From Ophioderma brevispina (Eukaryota > Echinodermata > Ophiuroidea > Amphilepidida > Ophiodermatidae), in contig JAMKCH010044175.1 in the NCBI GenBank assembly GCA_023653785.1, forward strand, positions 50,095 through 114,094: DNA of 64,000 bases, given 5' to 3'. The notes beneath the pieces are model-generated. The model did not search any database, was not told the DNA's origin, and saw only the letters and a program-made list of their open reading frames with translations. The position numbers were made by a program, and so were the translations under genes. Each line of letters starts with the position of its first letter. The stretch's first letter is position 1. Of the stretch, positions 1 to 12,310 are shown piece after piece.

Positions 1-540
1 CGGGAATTTCGTGCTACTTTAGCGGGGACAACGCGGGGGTGTCCAACGCAAAATGTACATTCCCTCCCGGCTGAAGTCCCAGCTATCCCGGTACCCCCAG
101 GGCCGTGATTGGAATTGACAAGTGCATTAAGTGGAATAGGAAACCACAACTTTGGAGGATGACGAGTAGTAGTCCTGCGGATAGGATTTTTTGGTTTTAC
201 TTTTTTTTTTGTTACTGATCATTTATAGTGGGTAGTCCCTCTTTCTGCTTACGGGAAACCTTGTGGGTTATAACCGTAGAGTGGTTTAATTGAATAGACC
301 TACGATGTGGGGTGGATCACAGGGTCGCTGTCGCCTTTAGAGGATTGCAAACGACTACTTTTGTAGGGAAGAGGTACAGAAACATGGTATGCGCTACAGA
401 GGACCCTTTTTTGGTTTTGCTGTATGGTGATTATTGAGAAGTCTGATGCGAGAATTGGGTATAGATCGAAAGTAGTTAATAAACCGAGAAGGGCTTATGT
501 TACTGGGGAGTCCTACTGAAGGGAACCCTCAGTGATCACA
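1..540. other. Unassigned sequence
   Basis: No coding frame, repeat partner in this window or RNA-like structure was recognised. It lies upstream of the first partial copy of the repeated block and is more GC-rich than what follows. Confidence 0.4.
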
Positions 541-1535
541 ATTAAATTCAGAGTAATGTTGAAAATTTACTTGACATCTATTAAAAATACCTCACAAATG
601 ATCAGTGTGCTGTAGTAATTGTTACTCAAAATGATTAATCGTAAATACGCAATTCAATGATTTTAGAGTATCCTAATATGTAAATAATAAAGGCTTAAAT
701 TGTCAAAATAACCCTTACTTTTTTTAGAATGTGATAACCATACACATACTACATTAAGTAAAACGTAATGCCACAAAAAATTTAGTACAATTACTCATTT
801 TAGACTTGTTGCTGAACATAAAGTGCTTGTTCCGTAGTTAATGTGTTTCGTTCTGGTACTTTCTTACACTTACCACCAAGTACCGTGGAAACAAACTTGC
901 GTTTTGATGGTAGAAGCAAAATCCCGTGCTGCAACGCCCTATCAATACTGGTCTAATATTGATGGTTAACCCTAAAACGCGTTTTTTGTTTATACTTGGT
1001 ATGAAATGGATTTGATGGCTCACATTCCGGACAACAATGAGAAAAAGACAGCCCTTTCATCTGAATCAAAATCGATACTACTCCCCGGGTAAATCAGTGG
1101 GGTCCCAAGACGATCGGAACACGCACCTTTAACTGATTGGTTGAAGTTGTAATTCTTGATACTTTTAATAAACCGGACTCCATCACGTTAGTTCACAATT
1201 TCAAAGTTTGATAACAACAAGACAATAATTGTAAAACAAAAGGACACAACACGCAGTAGTATTTAAAATCGTTTATTTTACTTCAAATGTTGATAGATGA
1301 ACAATTACATAAACAATTTATTTTGGTTTTTGGAAATTTTAACTACTTATTTCTCATGTAAAAAGGAATGATAATTTTTCAATCTTTCCCTGATCTATCC
1401 ATGTAAATATAAACCGTTCTGATGAATGCTCCGCTAGGAAAGTCGATGACAACCCTTTCGGACCTAACACCTATAGATTATATCTAACGCTCCTCTACCA
1501 ACCCATGACTAATAGCTCAGTTGGTGACCCCCGTG
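541..1535 (+). repeat. Partial third copy of the 5.1-kb repeated block
   Basis: Sequence from 541 matches 4420 onward and 9510 onward (shared text such as TTCAGAGTAATGTTGAAAAT, followed by the pre-SINE segment with CCTAACACCTATAG). Relative to the other copies it has extra DNA near 830-1140 and 1215-1375. It stops inside the tRNA-like SINE head, before the B box. The copies differ mostly by one-base indels. Confidence 0.7.
1495..1535 (+). repeat. tRNA-derived SINE head, A-box half only
   Basis: TAGCTCAGTTGGT at about 1512 is a good polymerase III A-box and D-arm. The sequence then diverges after CCCCGTGC, so the B box is absent. It aligns with the more complete SINE heads near 4890 and 9971. 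Confidence 0.55.
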
Positions 1536-2040
1536 CTTTTTTTGTCCTTTTTGTCATGACACACAATAATAGCAAACTAACACACCAAAGACTACATAAA
1601 AACACATACAATTGGTCAGAAAAAAAATTCTAGTTTACAATGCCAACATTGCATTATGATGTAGGCAGTACTCTAAACAAAGGTTATCCGCAATAAACGA
1701 CGCAGTCAATGAAAACTCACAATCATACATGTCTTCATTCCCCATCTGCCTATGTAAAAAAAAAACACCCATTCAATCTCACAAAAGATAAGCCAATCAA
1801 GCGTATTCCACAGACCAATGTACCCAACACAACCCAACTGGGAAAAAGCCACCCATCAGCTTAAGTCAATGGGACAATTAATACCCACAGCTACAATTAA
1901 CAAATACAGTTAGGAAAACTAATTATGACTCTGTTTTCCCTTAGTTGACTGTCCCCTCCTGTTCCAGGACACCTATTACTTCAGCTTTACTATATAGGAA
2001 GAGATAGAACGTGCATTTAAACACCAACAGATTACCCACA
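1536..2040. other. Unassigned sequence between repeats
   Basis: AT-rich with several A-runs. No frame or repeat partner was seen. The boundary at 2041 is where the duplicated 5.1-kb unit begins. Confidence 0.35.
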
Positions 2041-2264
2041 CATAAAAAAATACCTCGGTCCCGGATTGCATGTTTTGCCTGCTGTCGCGGTTTTCTATAA
2101 TATGTCTCTTTGAACCTTCGACCTCAACATGTAACCTTTGACCTAACATGTGACCTTTGACCTCATCAGCAAATGTTTGGATCGCCCATTTTGCATCTAT
2201 GACTAAAGTTTGGTTTAAATCCATCTAGGGCTAAGCGGCAAATCTCATAGCGTTTACTAATGTG

Positions 2265-3465
2265 ACGCACCCCTTACAAGTACTAATTTGCTAAACAAAT
2301 TGTCTAAAATTATCAAATCAGTTCTACGCGTGTTCTCACTTCATATGTGCACATTTTCGTGAATATGATGAAATGCCATCTCTTTTTCCCCTGAATATCA
2401 GCGACCATCGATGTTACACACCCACGTTCACATCCATGGACTCCACAAATATGGGCTATTGATTAAGTAAATCCGCCGTTCTGAATAGATGAATAGAAGA
2501 CAACGACTTCAGATTTCTCTGGGACTGCAAACCATTGGTATTTTGCCATGACGTTAAACTTTTTGAATTTGTTTTCACGAACGCCCGGTTTAGATTGCGC
2601 TACAGCCCATTCACGAAGAAATAAAACTCAAACTTCTTCTGGAGTTTTAATAACTTTGATCGTATTTTCATCAGTTATTCAAAAATAACAACGAAGATGA
2701 TTAAAATCATGAAAGAAGTTTGATTGGCAAGCTATGACCTAACAGACCTACTTTGGTGCCGAACCACACCCATAACTTAATCATATGTAATATTGGACCT
2801 CTTTTCTATTCAATTATAAAAGTTTTTCGGCACCGGTTCACATGCATTTCATATAGGTGAATGATTTTTCGATTTCTGCTATGAAATCAATAAATTGCAT
2901 AGAAATGGTGTTCGCGGCAAGTTACGGGTTGGGTTCTGCACAAAGATCTTAGGTCACAGTTTGCCAAACACTTTTTTTCTCATTAGCTTTTGTTTGACCT
3001 TATTTTCCCCTTTCGACTAAAGGATGAAATAGGGTCAAAGGAAAGTTGAACACACCGTAGAAGCTCTAACTTATTTATCTATCGGTGAAAGAGGACGGGT
3101 ATTTGGTTCCACGTCATGAAATAGCTTAATCTAATCGGGGTGATGGTAGAGCACCTGCAATCTTTTCAGTTGCATGTTTCAATAAAAATACGCTGTCAGT
3201 GCCAGTGAAAAGAATCTGGAAGTGTTTGGGGTCTTCTACCTCCGAGCGGATTACTTATCAATAGCCCCATTATTTGCTGGAGCCAATTGAATCATTGTAA
3301 ACATCCCGTAGTCACTGATATTCAGTGCTAAATTGAGATGACATTAAATTCTTTTGCTTCGAGAATGTGCACATACTACACGTGAGAACACACGTAGAAC
3401 TGAGTTCTGTAATTTTACGAAAGTTTTTCGAAAGAATTATGTAGTTCCCAGGGTGCCCACCGTGG
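2265..3465. repeat. Long imperfect palindrome, unit 1
   Basis: The arms are inverted copies about a centre near 2858. CAGTTCTACGCGTGTTCTCAC (about 2319) pairs with GTGAGAACACACGTAGAACTG (about 3381); the TTGGCAAGCTATGACCTAA segment (about 2724) pairs with TTAGGTCACAGTTTGCCAA (about 2949). Nearly the whole 1.2 kb is arm, with almost no loop. Known foldback transposons look like this, but no terminal duplication was identified. Confidence 0.65.
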
Positions 3466-4889
3466 GTCCTTCTCGTAGCACTTTTTCGCGTTGGCATCAT
3501 GCCTATCAAAGTATGCAGATATTACAAGTTAATGTCAACCAACCCGTTTTTCACCAACAACACCTAACAACTACGCCTGTCTCAAAAAATGGTACAATCA
3601 AAAACCGTTTTGTTTTTTTCAATATTATATCTCAATATAAGTAAATCGTTTTGTACGCCACTTAAAGATAACAGACCAGGCTTTCCCTGGATTTGTGTTC
3701 ATCTCATCCCGCCTGTTTCAATCGCGATATAACTCCAGTTTCATGGCGGAACACAAATCGAGTTTGTGCCACTTTCTGGTTGAGTGAATGGTTGAACGAA
3801 TTTGTTAAACACTAATTTATTCACACTTTAACAATATGAAATTTCTTTAAAATGTGATCAAGCTGCATAAAGAAAATCTAAAAGATCGAAACAGTTACGA
3901 AATGGTGGAAGTGTTTGACCATCAGTAAAGTTCTGGCTTTAAGAAAGTTAATAACATTCGACACACTATCGTGTGTTAGAAGAGAACCATGAATGTACAG
4001 TAACCTGGAGGAGAGTTTTTTTATGGTCTTGAAGTACATGAAACGCAAGATTCCTACCAACACATTGATCCTTTGCTACTTTATACTTTGATACTTATCG
4101 ACTTCAACAATTAGTAAATGCACAAACATAGTGCAATATTTAAACCATTTCTTTGGATTTCGAGTGCTTATTTTGGTTGCATTAATTACATTCCTTCTTG
4201 CATGATTTAAACAGATTACCAATTTTGTAATAAATTCAAAGCTCCATTTCCATTGACTGCCAATAAATTTTGTAACACGTGTTTATTATTTAGAAAAGAA
4301 GATATTTATCATTGACACGATTATGTTGTCTATCAAACTTATGGTACGATAAACTGAACTGGACTTTTTTGTTTACTTTCATTATCTGTATTTTGTTTCT
4401 TTTGAATCACATTTACTTCAGAGTAATTTGAAAATACTACTGACGTCTATAAAAAGTACAGCTCAAAATGATCCATGTACTTAGTTAGTGTGACTCAAAT
4501 GATTAATCGTAAATCGCAATTCAATGATTTAGAGTCTCCAAATATGTAAATACTAAAGGCTAAAATTGTCCACAATACCCTTAACTTCTTTTTTTAGAAT
4601 GTTATACCATAAACATATATACATTAAGTAACCGTAAATTGCGCACAAAATTAGCACATTACTAATTTTACACTTGTTTTGCTGTACTTAAAACTATTGT
4701 TTGACGTTGTAATGCGTGGGATACTTTTAAGTAAACCTGACTCAAATCTTCAGTTAACAATTCAAATTAATCTTTCCCTGGCTATAGCCATGTAATATAC
4801 CGTTCTGATGATTGTCCGCTAGTAATGCGATGGACAGACAAAACCTTTCGGCCTAACACCTAATATTATATCTATCGCTCCGTACCAAC

Positions 4890-4972
4890 CCAGTGGGACT
4901 TGATAGCGTCAGTTTTGTTAGATCCCCGTGCTGGTCTAACGGAGGTCGCTGGTTCGAATCCAGCCAGGTGCA
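4890..4972 (+). repeat. tRNA-derived SINE head
   Basis: Contains a degraded A box (TGATAGCGTCAG at about 4901), a CCCCGTGCTGG...ACGG anticodon-arm-like stretch, and a perfect B box GGTTCGAATCC at 4951-4961 within a T-arm (GCTGG/CCAGC). The 3' acceptor (CAGGTGCA) does not pair with the 5' side, and poly-T plus a shared tail follow, so this is a SINE and not a working tRNA gene. Confidence 0.75.
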
Positions 4973-5371
4973 TATGGTTTTTTTTTTCAACACTTTGTGC
5001 GCTGACTAATCTCCAGGGACATATACAAAATGTTCTTGCACTTTTTACTTGTTCCATAGTTCGAATAAATCTTAAGTTACTTTTCAATAGGTTTGACAAC
5101 ACTTTCAGTTCACAAATGTGTTTGATCAATATAATTTATCACACATCCAACAATAATGTGCTAAGATTTAGATGTGTTCTGTGCATACTATAGCAGTATA
5201 TACCCGTGTGTTTGTTTTTTTTTTTTTTTTTGTTTTTTGCATAACCATTGTGTGTTAAATCTGAAATACAGATAGAACGGCTACTGGTTCAAATACCAGT
5301 GAAACTTTTTAATCATTAAAATTATTTAATCATTCTTAATATTTTAGTAAAAGAGAAATATGCACAATCAA

Positions 5372-5900
5372 CTATAATCGTGTAGAAACACAATCATTAG
5401 CGCTTGTTAGTCCTAACGGCCCCGGAATATTACTGTGATTACACCAGACATTCAGATCATCTACAAACACTGAATCTGAAAATATGGGAGTACGTTTCAT
5501 ATATACAAATCCGACCAGCCAAGTGAGGGTCAGAATTGATCCGCCATACTGTGGGGGGGGGGCTCCAACCCAAAACCTACCCATCTTTTGACGTCTGGAC
5601 GCACGCTGGAAAGTATAATTCAAAGCTGCACTTATCTGCACATTTGGGGAATTCAAGCAGGATGCACCCCCAGCTATGGCTGCCATGCAGTGAGGTGGTT
5701 GAGATGTGTAAAATCGGATTGGTTTATAAAGTCCATTAATGCAAATGAAGGTATTACAATTGATTTCCGTCATCGCTGTATGACGTTGTGCAGATTATGC
5801 TTGACCGGAATGAATGGCAAATACCTCATTTGCATCAATGGGACTTCTATATATATGAAAGTCTAAACCAAAACATGCTCCGTACAATCCAATTTCCCCA
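5372..5900. repeat. Repeated segment with chance open frames
   Basis: Both strands show open frames (133 aa on minus, 67-92 aa on plus), but the same segment at 10430-10920 is broken by indels. No domain was recognised. It contains a G-run (about 5553) and opposed ATGCAAATGAGGTAT-like and ACCTCATTTGCAT motifs, which suggests a small inverted repeat. I treat it as non-coding repeat. Confidence 0.5.
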
Positions 5901-6020
5901 TATTCTTCAAAAATTGCATTTATTTAGGTGTTCGGTAAACCAAAATATTAGTGGATAGAGGATAAGTGCGACCATCAATTTTAACCAGTGGTTGGTTTGA
6001 CATATTAATTCATTAACCAA

Positions 6021-6957
6021 TTAAAGGCTGACTCCCCATTTCCCAAGAATGGCGAGTGGTGCCCTATTTTCTAAGAAATCCGGTTTTTTTTTTTTTTGCA
6101 TAATACGTAATGTTTGTCTACATCTATCACCCTAATCCCGTGTGAAATAGCGAGGCTAAAATTGATGTCATTCATATAAAAAAATCCACAACTTTTGTTA
6201 TAAAATACAGGTGTAGAAGTAATTATAGGTCCCCGGCGTATTCACAGTCCGGTAAGAAATAGGGCACTCATTTTAGTTGACTCTTCACGCAAACATTAGT
6301 TTCATCAATCACGCTTTAGTCCGTTATCGTGTATGGATCCCGGACTATGGGCTTTCCCGCCGGACTACAGACTACAGTTTGCTTTCACACGCGTATATTA
6401 CCGGATCCGGAACTTTTTGTTATACATGATGTATTTTGTGGTACTACTGTAGTGTTAACTAGAACCAATGTTTACTACATGAAAATCGTATTGTGCTGTC
6501 ATCTCTTCCTAATCTTTTGCTTTTTTAGCACGGTTTGTACCTCCTTATTCCTTTGATTTGAGTCGCTGGGCTGTCTTCGTCCAATGTAATTTATATCGTA
6601 TTGTCTGTCCCTGTCTTGTTTTGTCTCAATTTGAATTTTTTTATTTTGTTCTGGTCTTTTTGTGTTCTAACCCATACAGTTTAAGGTGAGGTTACGTAAA
6701 TTTGTCACGCTTTAGCGTTTAGCAGCGACCTCGTTCATCACTATTTTTAATTCATGTTCTATTCTATAAATCTGATTTCCACTGTGAGATCCATTTTTAC
6801 TTGAGTGTACTATAATTTTGATTTCTGCTTTCACTCTTTGATGTGATGATTTGATGAACAAAATAAATTTCATTGATTGATATCCGATTCTTCTCAAAAC
6901 TGTGGAATTGAGTATTTTTTTAGAGTAGGTGATTATCTTAGTTCTAGTTAACATTTT
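6021..6957 (+). mobile_element. TTAA-target MITE (AAAGGCTGACTC family), disrupted
   Basis: Begins TTAAAGGCTGACTC, as do the copies at 11086, 21152, 25464, 44693 and 52322. The shared body includes GTGTGAAATAGC, TATAAAAT, CGGATCCGGA and the GGTGATTATCTT tail. A CCGG-type MITE (6212-6389) is inserted before the CGGATCCGG segment. The right end lacks the matching inverted terminus. Confidence 0.65.
6212..6389 (+). mobile_element. Ginger1-like MITE, copy in unit 1
   Basis: Starts TGTAGAAGTAATTATAG and ends TTGCTTTCACA. It carries the family core GTTGACTCTTCACGCAA and TATGGATCCCGGACTATG. The flanks are CAGG on the left and CGCG on the right, eroded forms of the CCGG seen at cleaner copies. It sits inside a TTAA-type MITE. 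Confidence 0.7.
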
Positions 6958-6960
6958 GAA

Positions 6961-7161
6961 TTAAAGAAGGGCCATGGTCCGTCGATATAGCCTCGCGTCC
7001 CAAAACCCCAATTTTAATCCCGAAAGTGGTCTATCTGAAGATAGCTACTATTTCTCATTTACCCCTGTTACATTGTAGGGCTAAAAGATGTTTGGTTTGG
7101 ATGTTATGAGCGAAACATGTGCCCCCTTTGTTGACCAAAAACCACGTTTTTATCTCTCATA
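6961..7161 (+). mobile_element. TTAA-target MITE (AAAGGNNNATGGCCCGAT family), truncated
   Basis: Starts TTAAAGAAGGGCCATGG and is collinear with 19107-19366, but is cut at 7157-7161 by the tandem-duplication junction. The full counterpart in unit 2 continues to about 12310. Confidence 0.65.
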
Positions 7162-7374
7162 AAAAAATACATCGGTCCTCGGATTGCATGTTTTGCCTGC
7201 TGTCGCGGTTTCTAATAATATGTCTCATTTGACCTTCGACCTCAACATGTAACCTTTGACCTTAATATGTGACCTTTGACCTCATCAGCAAATGTTGGAT
7301 CCCATATTGCATCTATGACTAAAGTTTGGTTTAAATCCATCATAGGCTAGCGGGCAAGATCTCATAGCGTTTAC

Positions 7375-8580
7375 TAAGGTGACGCACCCCTTACAAGTAC
7401 ATAATTTTGCTAAAACAAATTGTCTAAAATTATCAAAATCAGTTCTACGCGTGTTCTCACTTCTAGTATGTGCACATTTTCGTGAAGATGAATTAAATGC
7501 CATCTCCTTTTTCCCCTGAATATCAGTGACCAAGCGATGTACACCACGTTCCATGACTCCAGCAAATAATGGTGCTATTGATAAGTAAATCCGCCCGTTA
7601 TGAATAGGATGAATATGACAACGGACTTCAGATTCTCTGGGACTGCAAAACCATTGTTATTTTCCATGACGTTAAAAACTTTTGAATTGTTTTCACCGCC
7701 CGGTTTAGATTGAGCTACAGCCTCATTCACGAAGAAAATAAAACTCAAACTTCTGCTGGGAGTTTAATAACTTTGATCGTATATTTCATCATTTATTCAA
7801 AAAGAACACGAAGATGAGTAAAAATCATGAAAGAAGTTTGATTGGCAAGCTATGACCTAACATCTTGGTGCAGAACCAACACCCATAACTTAATCATATT
7901 AATATTGGACCTCTTTTCTATTCAATTAAAAGTTTTTCGGCACCGGTTCACATGCATTTCATATAGGTGAATGATTTTCGATTTCTGCTATGAAATCAAT
8001 AAATTGCATAGAAATGGGGTTACGCGGCAAGTTACGGGTTTGGTTCTGCACCAAGATGTTAGGTCACAGTTTGCCAAACAATTTTTTTCTCATTAGCTTT
8101 GTTGACCTTATTTTCCCTTTCGAATAAAGGATGAAATATAGGGTCAAAGAAAGTTGAACACACAGTAGAACCTCTAACTTTATTTATCGGTGAAAGAGGA
8201 CGGGTAATTTGTGTTCCACGTCATGAAAATAGCTTAATCTTAATCGGGGTGATGGTATAGCACCTGCAATCTTTTCAGTTGCATGGTCAATAACAATGAC
8301 GCTGCAGTTCCAGGTGAAAAAGAATCTGTGAAGTGTTTGGTCTTCTACATACCGAGCGGATTACTTATCAATAGCCCCATTATTTGCTGGAGTCAATGAA
8401 TCATGGTATACATCCCGTAGTCACTGATATTCAGTGCATAAATTGAGATGACATTAAATTCATTTTCTCGAGAATGTGCACATACTAGAAGTGAGAACAC
8501 ACGTAGAACTGATTTCCGTAATTTTACGAAAGTTATTTCGAAAGAATTATGTACTTCCCAGGGGTGCGCCACCTTGGTCC
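7375..8580. repeat. Long imperfect palindrome, unit 2
   Basis: Second copy of the palindrome, carried by the tandem duplication. Its arms show the same pairings (GTTCTACGCGTGTTCTCAC near 7442; GAGAACACACGTAGAACTG near 8492). The open frames within it are by-products of the repeat. Confidence 0.65.
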
Positions 8581-9970
8581 TTCTCCGAGCATCTTTTTCG
8601 CTTTGGCATCATGGCCTATCAAAGTATGCAGATATTACAAGTTAATGTCAACCCTTTTTCACAACAACAACAACAGACTACAGCCTGTCTCAACAAAATG
8701 GTACAATCAAAAACCGTTTTTTTTTTCAATATTATATCTCAATATAAGTAAATCGTTTTGTACGCCACATTAAAGAGAAAAGACCAGGCTTTCCTGGATT
8801 TTTGTTTCATCTCATCCGCCTGTTTCAATCGCGAGATAACTCCAGTTCAATGCGGAACACAAAAATCGAGTTTGTGCCACTTTCTGGTTGAGTGAAAATG
8901 GTGAACGAATTTGTTAAAACATAAGTTATTCACACTTGAACAGATATGAAATTCTTTAAAATGGGATCAACTTCATAAAGAAACTCTAAAAGATACGAAA
9001 ACAGTTACGAAATGGTGGAAGTTATGATCAGTAAGTTCTGGCTTTAAGATAAAGTGAATAACATTCGACATACAGTTTGTTAGAAGAGAACCATGAGCGT
9101 ACAGCCGGCGTACAGCAACCTTTTATGGTCTTGAAGTATCATGAAATGCAAATTCCTACCAACACATTGATACTTTGCTACTTTATACTTTGATACTTTA
9201 TCGACTTCAACAATTAGTAAATGCACAAACATAGTGCAATATTTTAAACCATTTCTTTGGATTTCGAGTGCTTATTTTGGTTGCAATTACATTCCTTCTG
9301 GCATGATTTTAACAGATACCAATTTTGTAATAAATTCAAAGCTCCATTTCATTGACGTGCAATAAATATTTGTAAAACGTGTTTATTATTTATGAAAAGA
9401 AGATATTTATCATTGAACTGATTATGTTGTCTATCAACAACTTATGTCGATAAAACTGGACTTTTTTTGTTTACTTTAATCCTGTATTTTTGTTTCTTTT
9501 GAATCACATTTAACTTCAGAGTAATGTTGAAAATTTACTGGCCGTACTAATTAAAAAATACACTCAAAATGAGCAGTGTGACTTGAGTAATTGTGACTCA
9601 AAAATGATTAATAAATACGCAATTCAATGATTTTAGAGTACTCAAATATTAAATAATAAAGGCTTAAAATTGTCACAAATACCCTTTAAATTATTTTAGA
9701 AATGTTATTACCATAAACATATTACATTAAGTACGTAAATTGCGCACAAAATTTAGCAACATACTAATTTTACACTGTGCTGTAAACTTACTGATGGTTG
9801 ACGTTGTAATGGGATTACTTTTAAGTAAATCGGACTCAAATCAGTTAAGTGAACAATTCAAAGTTAATATTTCATGATATAGCCAGTAAATATACCGTTT
9901 GATGATATCCGCTAGGAAAGCGATGACACTTTTGGACCTAACACCTATAGATTTATCTATCGCTCCTTAC

Positions 9971-10047
9971 CAACCCAGACTGATCGATCAGTGTAGAGCC
10001 CCGTGCTGTTAATACGGAAGGTCGCTGGTTCGAATCCGCCAGGTGCA
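9971..10047 (+). repeat. tRNA-derived SINE head, unit 2
   Basis: The head has TAGAGCCCCGTGCTGTTAATACGG and B box GGTTCGAATCC at 10027-10037. It is collinear with 4890-4972. The anticodon loop in the better copies reads roughly CTGGTAA, which would suggest tRNA-Thr(GGT) ancestry; this is tentative. Confidence 0.75.
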
Positions 10048-11085
10048 TATGTTCTTTTTTTTCAAACAATTGTGTGCGCTGACTATCTCCACGGAAAGAT
10101 TAACAAATGTATTACTTTTATTGTTAATAGTTTGAATAATTCTAAGTTACTTTCATAGGTTGGACAAAACTTCACAAATGTGTTTATCAATATATGTATA
10201 ACATAATCAACAAATAATGTGCTCAATTTAGATGTGTTCTAGTGCATAATATAGCATTATATACCCGTGGGTTTTGTTTTTTTTTGTTTTTTTTTTTTTT
10301 TGTTTGCCATAACCATGTGTGATTAAATTGAAAAATACAGAAGAACGGCTACTGGTTCAAATACCCGTGAAACTTTTTAATCATTAAATTATTAATAATT
10401 CTTAATATTTAGAGTAAGAGAATATGAATCAACTATAATCGGTGTAAAACACATCAGTACGCTGGTTGCTAACGGCCCCCGGAATATTACTGCTTGAATT
10501 ACACAGACATTTCAGACATCTACCAACACGAATCTGAAACTATGGGAGACGTTTCATATAGGACAAATCAGACCAGCCAAATGATGGTCAGAATTGATCC
10601 GCCATTACTGGGGGGGGGGGGCTCCAACCCAAAACTACCAAATCTTTTGTAAGTCTGTACCACGCTTGAATAAGTATAATTCAAAAGCCTGCACTTAACT
10701 GCACATTTGGGTGAATTCAAGCAGGATGCACCCCAGCTATGGCTGCCATGCAGTGAAGGGTTGGATGTGGTTAAAAATCGGATTGGTGTATTAGAAGGTC
10801 CATTAATGCAAATGAGGATACAATGATTCCGTCATGAGCTGTATGACGTTGTGCAGTAGTGCTTGACGGATGAATGGCAATACCGCATTTGCATCAATGG
10901 GACTTTCTATATGAAACCGTCTACCAAAACATGCTCCTTACATCCATGCCCAAATATTCTTCAAAAATGTGCACTTTACTTTAGTTGTTTCTGCGAAAAC
11001 CAAAATATTTAGTGATATGAGTGATTAAAGGGAGAAACCCTCAATTTTACAAGTGGTTGGTTTGACATATTAATTCATTAACCAA

Positions 11086-11985
11086 TTAAAGGCTGTCTCC
11101 CCATTTCCCAAGAATGGCGAGTGGTGCCCTATTTTCTAAGAAATCGTGTTTTTTTTTTTTTTGCATAATACGTTATGTTTCTACCATACTATCCCCGTGT
11201 GAAATAGCGAGGCGAAATTATGTTCATTCCATATAAAAAAAAAATTCAACAACTTTGTTATAAAACAAGGGGTCGCAGTACTTATAGTCCGGCGTATTCA
11301 CAGTCCGGTAAGAAATAGGGCAACTCAATCTCAGTTGACTCTTCAAGCAACATTAGTTTACACGTTTATTCCGTGGTCGTGTATGGAGCCCGGAATATGC
11401 TCCCGGCGGACTACCGAATTAAGTTGCTTTCACACCGGGAATGACCGGATCCGAACTGTTGTTATACATGGTATTTGTGGTACTGTAGTGTTAACTAGAA
11501 ACAATGTTTACTACATGAAAATCGTATGTGCTGTCATCTCTTCCTAATTTTGGCTTTTTAACATGGTGCGAACACATGCATTAGAATTTGAATTGGAGGT
11601 GGTATAGTATGCGTCCAAGTAAGTGATAATCGTATGGTCTGTCCTGTCTTGTGTTGTCTAAATTTGTAAGTTTTTGTTTTGTCCTTGTCTTTTGTTTGTT
11701 TCTAACACATTAAGTTAGGAGGAGGAGGGTTAACTGTATTTTCACGCTTAGCGTTTAGCATCGCGACCTCCGTTCATCACTTATTTAATTGCAGTATATT
11801 CTATATTAATCTTGATTTCCACTGTGATATCCATTTGTACTTGATGTAATCTATAATTTGATTTTCTGCATTTCACTCTTGGATGTGATGAGTGATGAAC
11901 AAAATAAATTTCATTGATTGATAATCCGATTCTTCTGCCAGACTGTGGATTGAGTATTTTAGGTGATATCTTTAGTTCTAGTTAC
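11086..11985 (+). mobile_element. TTAA-target MITE (AAAGGCTGACTC family), unit 2
   Basis: Starts TTAAAGGCTGTCTCC. The CCGG-type MITE at 11271-11434 is nested in it at the same position as in unit 1, so that insertion predates the tandem duplication. Confidence 0.65.
11271..11434 (+). mobile_element. Ginger1-like MITE, copy in unit 2
   Basis: Collinear with 6212-6389. Its right end TTGCTTTCACA is followed by CCGG; its left end is degraded to GGTCGCAGTACTTATAG. Confidence 0.7.
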
Positions 11986-11995
11986 TTATTTTGAA

Positions 11996-12310
11996 TTAAA
12001 GGGCCATGGTCCCGATCGATAAAACATAGCCTTCGTCCCCAAAAACCCCATATTTTACCGAAAGTGGTCTATCTGAGAAACTACTATTTTCTCATTTACC
12101 CTTGGAAATTTTTGGGCTCCATATGTTTGGTTTGGATGTTATGAGCGAAATGTGCCCCCTTTTGGTTGACCAAACACGTTTTTTAGCTCTCATATCAAAC
12201 GGGTTGAAATAACGGTGAGAAACTTTTACAGATGGGGTGTTTGGTTGGGTGAAGGGCCATCTTATCAGATAAAAACTTATATCTACTTAAATGGGTCTCC
12301 CTTTTTACTA
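11996..12310 (+). mobile_element. TTAA-target MITE (AAAGGNNNATGGCCCGAT family)
   Basis: Left end TTAAAGGGCCATGGTCCCGAT. The right end (about 12291-12310) carries AAATGGGTCTCCCTTTTTA, a decayed form of the inverted terminus seen at 19346-19366. It spans the right boundary of duplication unit 2. Confidence 0.6.

Larger units (their letters stand above)
2041..7157 (+). repeat. Tandem duplication unit 1 (about 5.1 kb)
   Basis: The whole unit is repeated directly at 7158-12190. In order it holds a TGACCTTTGACCT-bearing repeat, a 1.2-kb palindrome, a tRNA-like SINE head, a poly-T-rich stretch, an unassigned segment with open frames (5.4-5.9 kb), a TTAA-type MITE with a CCGG-type MITE inserted in it, and the left part of a second TTAA-type MITE. 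Its last bases run into unit 2 at a CATA shared by both ends. Divergence from unit 2 is dominated by short indels. Confidence 0.85.
7158..12190 (+). repeat. Tandem duplication unit 2 (about 5.0 kb)
   Basis: Direct copy of 2041-7157, collinear throughout. CATA occurs at the unit-1 start (2041), the junction (7158) and just after unit 2 (12191). At 12191 the interrupted TTAA-type MITE continues as ATCAAACGGG, whereas at 7162 it is replaced by the start of the block. This is the pattern of a tandem duplication with a short shared breakpoint sequence. Confidence 0.85.

Noticed and set aside
4890..4972. Functional tRNA-Thr gene
   Set aside because: The B box is perfect but the acceptor stem does not pair and the A-box region is damaged; the same tail follows at other copies, so it is a SINE.
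5372..5773. 133-aa minus-strand frame as a gene
   Set aside because: The paralogous segment in unit 2 (10430-10830) is not open and no domain is recognisable.
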